Translations under genes and position numbers: made by a program
Notes under the pieces: generated by a model
Seen by the model: only the letters and a program-made list of their open reading frames with translations
Told to the model about the DNA's origin: nothing
Databases searched by the model: none
Shown: in pieces, positions 53,004 through 61,572 of the stretch
Layout of the letters: the number at the start of each line of letters is the position of its first letter
Position numbering within the stretch: the stretch's first letter is position 1
DNA from: JAMXLO01 sp964427005
Lineage (GTDB): Bacteria > Pseudomonadota > Alphaproteobacteria > Acetobacterales > Acetobacteraceae
Length of the DNA: 64,000 bases
Direction: 5' to 3'
NCBI GenBank assembly: GCA_964427005.1
Contig: CAYRTL010000008.1
Coordinates: 1-64,000 of the forward strand

Positions 53004-54575
53004 TCAGCTCCCCTCGAGTATTCCCAGGCTCCGAAGCAGCGGGACCCGTTTTTCGATCATGTTGTTGACCGCGTCGCCAACGATTCGCGTGGTCTCGGCT
53101 GGGTCGGTGACCGGCTTGCCCTCGCGCTGAATACTGCGACCGCTGCGCGCCAGCGAAGCCAGGATCGAGGTGGCAAGCGCATTGGCATCAGGCTGCCGCC
53201 CCGCCAGCAGTTCGCCCACAAACATCGTCTCCAGGATGTCGGCGCCGATTGCAGAGCCGATTGCCGGCGCTGCCAGACGCGGCAACTCGGCGGCGTTTCC
53301 ATTCGCCCGCGCGATTGCCAGATTCAGACGCCTCGATGCGTCTCGGCCGGCCACAGTCCCGCCACCCGGCAGCATTGGGTGAGCATAACCGCCGGCAACC
53401 AGCAGCGTGACGGCCTGCATCAACTCCACAAGCGGACGATTAGCGAACGCCGGCGCCTGCTTTGCCTGCTGCACACTGAAGGGCCCTGCGTCCAGCATCG
53501 CGAGCAACGGCTGATACACCTCCTGGCGTCCTGTCACGCTGCCAACTGGCGTCGCGAATGTCGGCCCGCCTTCGGGCACCGCCTGCCCCAGGCCTGCGAT
53601 CGTCAGCGTTTCCAGCACTGCCTGCTGTTCGGGCGGCGGCATAGGTGCCACGCCGCGACGATACAGATCCCGGCGGAAGGTCTGCGCGCATCCCAGGTCC
53701 CGCAGCGTCTCCCGCAGATACGGGTCACGCGTTTCGCCGACAATCGGCCCGACATCTGCCGGCACGGACACGGTATCGATATTCTCGGCCAAGGTCGCGC
53801 TGCCGATGAAGCGGCACTTTGCCTCCAGCATCTCGCCGGCGACATCTGCGAACATCAATGGATGCCAGTGCTGGTTCAGGTACTCATGCGCGATGTAGCG
53901 CGGGTCCTGCTTCCGAATTTCCGTCAGGCGTGTTTCGAGAGTTGGATTGGCCTGGAAGAACAGCGCGCCAGCCTGCTTGAGCCGATCGAGATAATCGAGC
54001 ACAGCGGGCACCGCGACATCGGATCGCTCTGGACTGGCCACGGCCAGCATACGCATCAGGGCGCGCAGCGGTACCATGGACGCCCAGCCAGTGGTCACGT
54101 TGTAGCTAAGATAGACGAGACCACCCGGCTTAAGACGACTCGCGATAACGTCGATCAGATGGCGGCGATTGGCGGGCGAGATCCAGCTCAGCACGCCGTG
54201 CGAGACCATGAAGTCAAAATGTGGCAGCGCGCTGTCGGATCGAGAGCTGAGTTCCGCGAACGAGGTCTCAACGAACCGCACATTCGTCAGCCCGGCCTGC
54301 AGAGCGAGTGAATTGGCGAACTCGACATGCGCGGGATTGAAGTCGAAGCCCCAGACTTCAGCATTTGGATGCGATGCGGCGACCACCAGCGTGGTAAAGC
54401 CGTTGCCACAGCCAAGATCGGCATAGGTTAACGGTGCGTTCAGATCAGGCGGGCGATGACCCAGCAGCAGGCTGGTCATGCCGAGCCAGGACGGCGTCAC
54501 CTCGCGGTAGAAGCTGCTGGTATAGACCACGTCCGTGACGTAGCCGTCGTCCCACTGGGCCATTTGCCGGCGCAT
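53004..54575 (-). CDS. SAM methyltransferase with regulatory domain (PKMT-like)
   Basis: A 523-residue protein beginning near 54575. Residues about 40-190 are a class I methyltransferase (YADLGCGNGFTTLVVAASHPNAEVWGFDFNP, HGVLSWISPANRRHLIDVIASRLKPGGLVYLSYN). A second domain of about 300 residues follows, as in PF10119-type proteins and the rickettsial lysine methyltransferases. A protein substrate such as flagellin or an outer-membrane protein is plausible but unproven. ATG at 54575 or 54563 is likely; the longer frame to 54659 overlaps the BrkB-type gene. Confidence 0.78.
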   Translation of the reverse strand: MRRQMAQWDDGYVTDVVYTSSFYREVTPSWLGMTSLLLGHRPPDLNAPLTYADLGCGNGFTTLVVAASHPNAEVWGFDFNPAHVEFANSLALQAGLTNVRFVETSFAELSSRSDSALPHFDFMVSHGVLSWISPANRRHLIDVIASRLKPGGLVYLSYNVTTGWASMVPLRALMRMLAVASPERSDVAVPAVLDYLDRLKQAGALFFQANPTLETRLTEIRKQDPRYIAHEYLNQHWHPLMFADVAGEMLEAKCRFIGSATLAENIDTVSVPADVGPIVGETRDPYLRETLRDLGCAQTFRRDLYRRGVAPMPPPEQQAVLETLTIAGLGQAVPEGGPTFATPVGSVTGRQEVYQPLLAMLDAGPFSVQQAKQAPAFANRPLVELMQAVTLLVAGGYAHPMLPGGGTVAGRDASRRLNLAIARANGNAAELPRLAAPAIGSAIGADILETMFVGELLAGRQPDANALATSILASLARSGRSIQREGKPVTDPAETTRIVGDAVNNMIEKRVPLLRSLGILEGS

Positions 54576-54636
54576 CCCAACTGAAGAACAGAGGCCGCGA
54601 TCAGGTAACAGGCAGGCGGGATGTTTGCCAGCCTGC

Positions 54637-55491
54637 TCAGCCCTGCTCCAGTTGCGCATTCACTTCCGCGCCAAGCAGCACCGAGTAGGCGGAAAGATAG
54701 AACCACAACATGATTGCGACGACGGCACCCAGCGAACCGTAGGTCGCGCCGAGACGCGCGATGTGCGACACGTAAAAGGAGAGCCCGACAGAGGCCAACA
54801 ACCATAGCGCGGTCGCCAGGATTGCACCCGGGAAGATCCGCCTGTCCACCGGCTCGCTACGCGATGGCCCGTAGCGGTAGAGCAAGGCGATTGTCCCGAA
54901 GACCAGCACGACCAGCATGACCAAGCTCAGGACATTGATCAGCGTGGCGCTGTAATCCGAAAGACCGATGAACGAGATCACTGTCGGCAGGAAGACCAGC
55001 ACCGCAATGGCCAGCACCGCGGCCGCGACCGCGCACAGCGTCATTGCCAGCGCAATGAGCTGAAAGCCGACGATGCCCCGTTGCTCGATTGTGTTGTAGG
55101 CGACGTTCAAAGCCGAGAGGATCGCCTTCGTACCTGCCGCGGCGCTCCATAACGCCAGGCTGAGGCCTACGACGAGACTGATGCTCAGCGTACCGCTGGG
55201 TTGGCTGACCAGTTCGTGGACTCTGGCGTCGATGAGCTGGAAGGCCGGCGGTGGCAGCAGGTTTTGCAGCACCTCAAGCTGTTGCTCGACCGACACCACG
55301 TCGAAGGCCAGGCCGTACACCGAAATGAGCACACTGATGGCCGGGAAGAGCGCCAGCGTGGCGTAAAATCCGCAGCCGGCCGCCGCAAGGCCGACGCGGT
55401 CCGTCGCGCTCTCGCGGAGCGCGCCCACAATGATCCGATACCAACTCCGTCCGGCCGATTTGGTCCGGCCATCAACGGCCCTTGTTTCCAC
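54637..55491 (-). CDS. YihY/BrkB-family membrane protein
   Basis: A 284-residue inner-membrane protein with six helices: GCGFYATLALFPAISVLISVYGL, the signature GSLGAVVAIMLWFYLSAYSVLLGAEVNAQLEQ, and ALWLLASVGLSFYVSHIARLG. Long misannotated as RNase BN, the family's function is unknown and it may be a transporter. The GTG start at 55491 leaves it divergent from the decarboxylase. It is followed by the methyltransferase in the same direction. Confidence 0.88.
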   Translation of the reverse strand: METRAVDGRTKSAGRSWYRIIVGALRESATDRVGLAAAGCGFYATLALFPAISVLISVYGLAFDVVSVEQQLEVLQNLLPPPAFQLIDARVHELVSQPSGTLSISLVVGLSLALWSAAAGTKAILSALNVAYNTIEQRGIVGFQLIALAMTLCAVAAAVLAIAVLVFLPTVISFIGLSDYSATLINVLSLVMLVVLVFGTIALLYRYGPSRSEPVDRRIFPGAILATALWLLASVGLSFYVSHIARLGATYGSLGAVVAIMLWFYLSAYSVLLGAEVNAQLEQG

Positions 55492-55828
55492 GCGCGCTCC
55501 TCGATCAGGCAGCCGGCCTCCAGTGATCCAGTATGGACTCGCCAGCTTCTGGCAGCGAAACGCCTCTTGCGAGGGGCTGGATGCAGGACCGGCCCGGCCG
55601 TGGCCGGATAGATTCTTTCCAATTGATCGAGATTCCGACTTGCGCCCGGGAGGCAGGGGTCCTATGTGGCCCCCCTACGCAGCAACGCACGTGCCTCTGG
55701 CCCTCGTGGTTACGCAACGACGTCAAGCGTTCTGGCAATCGTATGGTCGCTGGTTCGTTCGACCGTTTCGTCAACTAACGCCCGTCGCCTGGATCAGGCG
55801 GGCGTCCAGCCAAAGGAGGCCCGGTGCG
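55492..55828 (+). promoter_or_regulatory. long leader of the decarboxylase, speF-like RNA
   Basis: This 337-base region is unusually long and borders an alphaproteobacterial ornithine decarboxylase. Near its end, 55778-55805, lies a strong hairpin whose outer arms are ACGCC/GGCGT and inner arms CGCCTG/CAGGCG, followed by AAAGGAGG just before the start. The speF motif RNA of alphaproteobacteria is located exactly before this gene. The hairpin context (TCAACTAACGCCCG, CTGGATCAGG) looks like its conserved 3' part. Promoters for both neighbours must also be here. Confidence 0.6.
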
Positions 55829-56959
55829 ATGACTCCGAAGATCGCCCGTTTCCTTGCCGAGCAGCAACCGGCTACGCCGTGCCTGGTGCTCGACGTGGAC
55901 CGAGTGGAAGCCAACTTCCGCGCCCTGCAGCGCGCGCTGCCGCTCGCGCGAATCTATTACGCCGTGAAAGCCAATCCGGCGCGCCCAGTGCTGGAGCGCC
56001 TGGTCCGTCTCGGCTCGCGCTTCGATGCAGCGAGCTACGAGGAGGTTGCCTTCTGCCTGGATGCCGGCGCGCGCCCGGAGGCGATCAGCTACGGCAACAC
56101 GATCAAAAAGGCTGGCGCGATTCGGGCTGCGTTCCAACGCGGCGTCACGCTGTTCGCTTTCGACTCAGCCGAGGAGCTGGAAAAGCTGGCTGAGAACGCA
56201 CCTGGCTCGCGTGTATACTGCCGTATCCTGGTGGAGAACGAAGGCGCCGACTGGCCGCTGTCGCGCAAGTTCGGCACGACGGTCGAGAACGCTCGGGAAC
56301 TGATGCTGCGTGCCGGCGAGATGGGGCTGGACCCATACGGGCTGTCATTCCATGTCGGCAGCCAGCAGACCACCACGCGCGCCTATGAGGTGGCGATCGC
56401 CAAGGTTGCAATGCTGTTCACTGACCTCACCGAGTCTGGTGTGAAACTGCGCATGATGAATCTCGGCGGCGGCTTTCCGACCCGTTACCGCGACCCAGTG
56501 CCGGAGATCGACCAGTTCGGCGACGCAATCATGACCTCGATGACCGAACACTTCGGCAACGCGCTGCCCGAGATGCTGATCGAGCCCGGCCGCTTCATCG
56601 TTGGTGACGCGGGGCTGGTCAGCGCCGAGGTCGTGCTGGTGAGCCGGCGCGATCCACGGGATCCAGTGCGCTGGGTTTACCTCGACATCGGGCGCTTTGG
56701 TGGACTCGCGGAGACCGAAGGCGAGGCGATCAAGTACCGCATCACGACTCCGTATGACGGCTCCACCGTGGGACCGGTGGCGATCGCCGGGCCGACCTGT
56801 GATGGCGCGGACACTCTCTACGAGAAATCCAACTATCGCCTGCCGATGGCACTGAAGTCTGGCGATCGCGTGGAGTTGCTGGCCACAGGTGCGTACGTCA
56901 CCACCTATGCCAGCCAGCGCTTCAACGGCTTTGCGCCACTGGCGGAGCACTACCTGTAG
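55829..56959 (+). CDS. speF: ornithine/lysine decarboxylase, alanine-racemase fold
   Basis: Makes putrescine (or cadaverine) from ornithine (or lysine) with PLP. The 376-residue protein has the PLP lysine in YYAVKANP, FDAASYEEV, the HVGSQQTT segment, LGGGFPTRY, EPGRFIVG and the C-terminal active-site cysteine in GPTCDGADTL. This is the typical alphaproteobacterial group IV decarboxylase of about 377 residues. ATG 55829 follows an AAAGGAGG site. A long leader upstream resembles the speF motif RNA. Confidence 0.9.
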   Translation: MTPKIARFLAEQQPATPCLVLDVDRVEANFRALQRALPLARIYYAVKANPARPVLERLVRLGSRFDAASYEEVAFCLDAGARPEAISYGNTIKKAGAIRAAFQRGVTLFAFDSAEELEKLAENAPGSRVYCRILVENEGADWPLSRKFGTTVENARELMLRAGEMGLDPYGLSFHVGSQQTTTRAYEVAIAKVAMLFTDLTESGVKLRMMNLGGGFPTRYRDPVPEIDQFGDAIMTSMTEHFGNALPEMLIEPGRFIVGDAGLVSAEVVLVSRRDPRDPVRWVYLDIGRFGGLAETEGEAIKYRITTPYDGSTVGPVAIAGPTCDGADTLYEKSNYRLPMALKSGDRVELLATGAYVTTYASQRFNGFAPLAEHYL

Positions 56960-56967
56960 TCCCACCT

Positions 56968-56983
56968 CTCCCGCCTGCGGGAG
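56968..56983. terminator. hairpin after the decarboxylase gene
   Basis: CTCCCGC-CT-GCGGGAG is a perfect seven-pair stem 9 bases after the decarboxylase stop. There is no T-run behind it, so it may aid mRNA stability rather than stop transcription by itself. Confidence 0.4.
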
Positions 56984-57027
56984 CGGCGGGACTACACTCC
57001 CGCGCATCAGCACGGGAGGACAGATCC

Positions 57028-57726
57028 ATGGCAACTACCACCATCCAGGCGACTGACGGTTCCGGCAGCTTCTCCGCCTATCTGGTCGAGCCTAAGACCA
57101 AGCCCGCCGGTGTCGTCGTGCTGATCCAGGAGATATTCGGGGTGAACCAGGCGATGCGCGACATCGCTGCCTGGGTCGCCGACATGCGCTTCATTGCGAT
57201 CTGCCCCGACCTGTTCTGGCGCATCGAGCCCGGCGTCGACATCACCGACAAGTCCGAGGCCGAATGGAAGAAGGCCTTCGAGCTGTTCAACAAGTTCGAC
57301 CAGGCAAAGGGGATCGAAGACCTCAAGGCCACCGTCGCCGCAGCGCGCAAGCTGCCGGGCTCCAATGGCAAGGTCGCGACCATGGGCTACTGTCTCGGCG
57401 GGCGCCTTGCGTTCATGATGGCAGAGCAGTCCGACGCCGATGCGAACATCTCCTATTACGGTGTCGGCCTGGACAATCTGTTAGGCGATCTGAACAAGGT
57501 GACGAAGCCACTCGTCGTGCACATCGCCGGACAGGATAAATTCTTCCCGCCCGAGGGTCGTGCGAAGGTCATCGATGCGGTCAAAGGCCATCCGCACATC
57601 AAGTGCTACGTGTACCCGAATGCGAATCACGCCTTCGCCCGGGTCGGTGGCGTGCATTGGGATGGCCGCGCCGCCACCATCGCGAACGGACGCAGCGCGG
57701 AAACCTTGGACGCCGCGCTAGGATGA
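57028..57726 (+). CDS. dienelactone hydrolase-family protein
   Basis: A 232-residue alpha/beta hydrolase of the DLH type. The active-site residues are visible: nucleophile Cys in MGYCLGGRLAF, the Asp in GQDKFFPPE and the His in PNANHAF, with the Glu of QEIFGVN near residue 36. DLH itself opens dienelactone in chlorocatechol breakdown, but many relatives have other ester substrates. GGGAGGA precedes the ATG. Convergent with trxA across a palindromic repeat. Confidence 0.9.
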   Translation: MATTTIQATDGSGSFSAYLVEPKTKPAGVVVLIQEIFGVNQAMRDIAAWVADMRFIAICPDLFWRIEPGVDITDKSEAEWKKAFELFNKFDQAKGIEDLKATVAAARKLPGSNGKVATMGYCLGGRLAFMMAEQSDADANISYYGVGLDNLLGDLNKVTKPLVVHIAGQDKFFPPEGRAKVIDAVKGHPHIKCYVYPNANHAFARVGGVHWDGRAATIANGRSAETLDAALG

Positions 57727-57732
57727 TTCGTT

Positions 57733-57755
57733 ATGCCGGGGCTTGGCCCCGGCAT
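57733..57755. repeat. intergenic palindromic repeat, copy D (bidirectional terminator-like)
   Basis: ATGCCGGGGC and GCCCCGGCAT form a perfect ten-pair stem with a TTG loop between the converging stops of the dienelactone hydrolase and trxA. The GCACGTCTTCAA after it resembles the boundary of copy A. A GC hairpin in this place is likely to end transcription from both sides. Confidence 0.72.
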
Positions 57756-57763
57756 GCACGTCT

Positions 57764-58090
57764 TCAAAGATTGGAGGATATCCAGTCCTTCAGCCGGCTC
57801 TTCGGCAGCGCGCCGATCTGCGTTGCCGTGGGCTGGCCGTCCTTGAACAGGATCAGCGTTGGGATGCCGCGCACCGCATAGTTGTTCGGCGTTACCGGAT
57901 TATCGTCGATGTTGACCTTCGCCACGGTCAGCTTGCCGGCGAACTCGACGGCGAGTTCCTCCAGCGCGGGTCCGATCATCTTGCACGGCCCGCACCACTC
58001 CGCCCAGAAGTCCACCAGCACCGGCCCTTCAGCCTGCAAAACATCCGCGGAGAAGCTGTCGTCGGTGACGGGTTTGGTGTTCATGCTCAT
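57764..58090 (-). CDS. trxA: thioredoxin
   Basis: A 108-residue disulfide reductase with the active site WCGPC at 32-36 (in VDFWAEWCGPCKM), the cis-proline region RGIPTLILFKDG and a normal thioredoxin length. It keeps cytoplasmic thiols reduced and serves ribonucleotide reductase and others. Its start overlaps the addA stop by four bases, so it is cotranscribed with addB-addA, a common alphaproteobacterial order. Confidence 0.96.
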   Translation of the reverse strand: MSMNTKPVTDDSFSADVLQAEGPVLVDFWAEWCGPCKMIGPALEELAVEFAGKLTVAKVNIDDNPVTPNNYAVRGIPTLILFKDGQPTATQIGALPKSRLKDWISSNL

Positions 58091-61000
58091 GTCAGCCTCG
58101 TTACTTCGGTTGCTGTGGAATTGGGGGGCAAGGTGGGTGGGTCAAGCAGCGCGTCCGGCAGGATGGCTATGCGCGGCGCGTGGGTCCAGATGAGGGCACA
58201 GATGATGGCACGGCCAGGGAAGATCCCGCGGAGGACCGACCGGTAGGCGGCCATTTGGCGGAGATACAGCACCGGCGTGTCTTCGACCCGAACCGGCGGC
58301 CGCCGGTTGGTCTTGAAATCCGCAATCAGGACCCTGTCGTCTGACACGACGAGCCGATCAATCAATCCGCCCACCACTTTCTCGCCGACAAGCCCGGTCA
58401 GCGGCACCTCCGCACGGCTGCCCGGCCCGAAGAGCGGCCGAAGTTCCGGATGGTCGAGGATGGCCAGGACTTCAGACGCCAGTTCTCCCGCTTCCATTGG
58501 CGATAAGCCGTTCCCCGGACGATTGAGCCAGCTCTGTGCCGCCGCGCCTCGCTTCTCGGGCGGAACGTCGGGAAGATGCTGCAGCAGCGCGTGCAGCAGC
58601 TTGCCGCGCCGGAACCGGTTGCTGGCTGCTTCGCGTGCGGCCAGAGGCGAAGCGGCAGCCGGAACCGGCCCTAGTTCGGCGTTCTCTGGCCGGCTGGGCG
58701 CAAGCCGTTCCGGCCGGCTGCGCTCGACGGGCGGTGCTGCCGCACGCCACTCAGGTGCACGCCCGATCCAGGCCGGAAGCTCCGTACACCTGTGAACCGC
58801 ACCCTCCGCCCCCGGCTGGTCTGGTCTTGCCTGTTGCTCCGCCACGTAGCGCCGCAGTTCACCGTTCCAGGCCTCGAACGTCCAGCGCTCGGCTGGCAGC
58901 GCATCAAAGCCGCGTTCCACCAGCCTGTACCAGCAAGCATCGTCCAGCCCCTTGCGAGTTTGCCAGCCACAGACCAACAGCCGGTCCTCGGCGCGGGTCA
59001 GCGCCACATACAGGAGACGATTGTGCTCCTGCATACGCCGTGCCGCCGCCTGATCTCGCATGCGCTGGGCCGCGCTCGAGCGCAACTCTTTGCGTGGCGA
59101 CCAGATCGGCACTTCGCGCCGGGTTGCCGGGTCCGTTGCCCACAAAATCGACCCTTCGTCCGGCGGCAATGACGTGGCGTCCGGCAGGATGACGAGCGGC
59201 GCCTGCAGCCCCTTCGCGCCGTGCACCGTCATGACGCGCACCAGGCTGCCGGCCCCTTCCGCCTCTCGCTTCACTTCGGCGCCGGAGCGGCGCAGCCAGT
59301 GCAGAAAGCCCTGCAGCGAAGCCGGATGCGTCTGTCCATACGTCAAAGCCGCGTTCAGCAGTTCATCGACCGGTTCGGCGGCCTCAGCGCCCAGCCTCGC
59401 GTACAGGCGCGCACGCGCGCCGAGTGGCCCCAGCGCTTCCGCGAATAGCGCGAATGGCGAGACGTAATCGACACGCGACAGCAGTGCCGAAAAGAATGCC
59501 CAGGCCGCCCGCCAGTCTGGCCGCTCCTCGGCACGGCTCCGCAGCGTCTCCCAAAGCGGGCCGCTGCGTCCGATTGCCAACTCCATCAGGCTGTCGTCCG
59601 ACAGGCCACCCAAGGGGCTGGTCAGCAGACAGGCGAACGTCAAGTCGTCTTGCGGCAGCAGCAACGCGTCAGCCAGCGCCATCAGGTCCTGGACCGCCGG
59701 CTGGTCAGTCAACGTCAGCCGATCCAGCCCAGCCACCGGGACGCCGCGTGACTTCAACGCGCGCACCAGGGCGCGGCCAAAGTCATTGCGCCGCCTGACC
59801 AGTACCATGACGTCGCCCGGAACGAGTGGTCGCCGTTTGCTCTCCAGTATGGCCCCGCCGCCCGTTTCGCGGGCGATCCATCCAGCAAGCGTCTCCGCCA
59901 AACGCTGCGGTGCGGACGCAAGGCCATGGTTCTGATCTGGCACCGACCAAGGCCGCGGTTCCGCTGCGTCGGGAAGCGGCGTCAGCGGCCAAAGCTCGAC
60001 CGCCCCCGCATGGCCGCCTCTATCGGCATAGTGCTCCAGCTTCTCGCCCGCGGTTACGACGCCGTCTGCGGCGAGTGGATTGGCGAACACCCGATCGACC
60101 AATTCCAGCACTGGTCGCGTTGAACGGAATGAAACGTCGAGCTTCGCCTCGCGCCACTGCTTGCCGGCCGCAGTCACGCGGGCGGCGAGCAGCTTGTGCG
60201 AACGATCGAACTCCTCGGTGTCCGCGCCCTGAAAGGAGTAGATCGACTGCTTGCGATCGCCCACAGCAAACACGGTGCGATGCACGTCGCGCGCGGTCGC
60301 GCCGGAAAAGAACTCCTCGGTCAGCGCATGCGCGATCTGCCATTGCGCCGGCGCAGTGTCCTGCACCTCGTCCAGCAGCAGGTGGTCGAGCCCGCCATCA
60401 AGTTTGTACAGCACCCAGGCAACGCCAGGATCGCGCAGCAGAGCCGATGTCCGACCGATCAAATCGTCATAGTCGAGCAGTCCCGAAATTTCCTTGTGCG
60501 CCGCGTAGGCTTGCAGCACGGGCTTTGCGAGTGTCAGCAGAGCGCTGGAAACTGATGCCACGCGCAATGCCAGACAGGCATCGATCGTATCGAGGATGCG
60601 GTCGCATTCATTGAAGAAGAAGCGCACCAGATCAGGATGCGCGTCGATCACCGTCTTGCTTACGAAGCCGCTTGGCGCACGCGGCTTGTTTTCCTTGGTC
60701 AGGAACTCGTCGCACCAGCGTTGCCAGTGCTCGCCGCGATCCTCAGCCGCGAGTCCGAGCCAATCGAGAATCCGTCCTGCTCTCTCCGCACATTCCTTTG
60801 CGCCCAACCGCTGGACGATACGGGCCGCTTCGCGCAGTTCGCGTTCCGACTGCCAGTTGATGGCGGCGGCGATGATGTCGGCTTCCGTCGAAGCGGTGAC
60901 GCCAAGGACGCGGCGCTGTGCAGATTCAAGCCCGCTGCCGAGTTCGAGCGCTGCCCGCAGCCGCGGCAGATCCGATTGCAATTTTCCGACCAGCCGGCCG

Positions 61001-61572
61001 AACTGGTCTGCCGAAGCAAGCCCTGCCAGCGTTTGCAGTGCTGCACGCAGTTCGGGCGAGCTGGCGTGCGCCAGCATGGTCTCTCGCGCCTCGGTCAGCG
61101 CATCCTCGGCATCGCGCTCATCAACCAACCGGAAGTGCGGTGACAATGCCGCTTCCAGCGGGAAGCGGCGGAGTAGCGACTGGCAGAACGCATGGATGGT
61201 CCCGATACGCATGCCACCTGGCAGGTCGAGAACCTTCGCGAACAGCGCGCGCGCATTGCGCTGCGCGGCTTCGGTTGGTTCGACATCGAGAGCGCGCAGC
61301 TCCCGTGCGAGCTCGATGTCATTCAGCGTGACCCAGCGGCCAAGCGTTTTCTGCAAACGCACCGCCATTTCTGCGGCGGCGGCTTTGGTGAAGGTGAGAC
61401 ACTGAATCCGCTCCGGCGCTGCGCCGGTCAGCATCAGGCGCAGCAGCCGATCGGTCAGCAGCTTGGTCTTGCCCGATCCCGCCGATGCGCCGACGAAGGC
61501 GGAAACCGACGGATCGGAGGCCAGGAGCTGTTCCGCGTTGGCGCGCTCGCGGGGAGACGTCCCGCTACTCAC
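58087..61572 (-). CDS. addA: double-strand break repair helicase-nuclease AddA
   Basis: The 1161-residue subunit of AddAB, which resects DNA ends for RecA. The UvrD-type helicase begins with Walker A GASAGSGKT at 28-36 and QCLTFTKAAAAEM, then LLLDEVQDTAPAQW (Walker B), FAVGDRKQSIYSFQGAD, TVHGAKGLQAPLVILPD and LLYVALTRAEDRLLVCG. The C-terminal nuclease has RRGKLLHALLQHLP and IADFKTNRRPP with the Asp and Lys of the PD-D/ExK site. It overlaps addB and trxA by four bases each, giving translational coupling. Confidence 0.96.
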   Translation of the reverse strand: MSSGTSPRERANAEQLLASDPSVSAFVGASAGSGKTKLLTDRLLRLMLTGAAPERIQCLTFTKAAAAEMAVRLQKTLGRWVTLNDIELARELRALDVEPTEAAQRNARALFAKVLDLPGGMRIGTIHAFCQSLLRRFPLEAALSPHFRLVDERDAEDALTEARETMLAHASSPELRAALQTLAGLASADQFGRLVGKLQSDLPRLRAALELGSGLESAQRRVLGVTASTEADIIAAAINWQSERELREAARIVQRLGAKECAERAGRILDWLGLAAEDRGEHWQRWCDEFLTKENKPRAPSGFVSKTVIDAHPDLVRFFFNECDRILDTIDACLALRVASVSSALLTLAKPVLQAYAAHKEISGLLDYDDLIGRTSALLRDPGVAWVLYKLDGGLDHLLLDEVQDTAPAQWQIAHALTEEFFSGATARDVHRTVFAVGDRKQSIYSFQGADTEEFDRSHKLLAARVTAAGKQWREAKLDVSFRSTRPVLELVDRVFANPLAADGVVTAGEKLEHYADRGGHAGAVELWPLTPLPDAAEPRPWSVPDQNHGLASAPQRLAETLAGWIARETGGGAILESKRRPLVPGDVMVLVRRRNDFGRALVRALKSRGVPVAGLDRLTLTDQPAVQDLMALADALLLPQDDLTFACLLTSPLGGLSDDSLMELAIGRSGPLWETLRSRAEERPDWRAAWAFFSALLSRVDYVSPFALFAEALGPLGARARLYARLGAEAAEPVDELLNAALTYGQTHPASLQGFLHWLRRSGAEVKREAEGAGSLVRVMTVHGAKGLQAPLVILPDATSLPPDEGSILWATDPATRREVPIWSPRKELRSSAAQRMRDQAAARRMQEHNRLLYVALTRAEDRLLVCGWQTRKGLDDACWYRLVERGFDALPAERWTFEAWNGELRRYVAEQQARPDQPGAEGAVHRCTELPAWIGRAPEWRAAAPPVERSRPERLAPSRPENAELGPVPAAASPLAAREAASNRFRRGKLLHALLQHLPDVPPEKRGAAAQSWLNRPGNGLSPMEAGELASEVLAILDHPELRPLFGPGSRAEVPLTGLVGEKVVGGLIDRLVVSDDRVLIADFKTNRRPPVRVEDTPVLYLRQMAAYRSVLRGIFPGRAIICALIWTHAPRIAILPDALLDPPTLPPNSTATEVTRLT

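Noticed and set aside
56968..56983. Rho-independent terminator after the decarboxylase
   Set aside because: The stem is good but there is no T-run, so it is kept only as a hairpin with low confidence.
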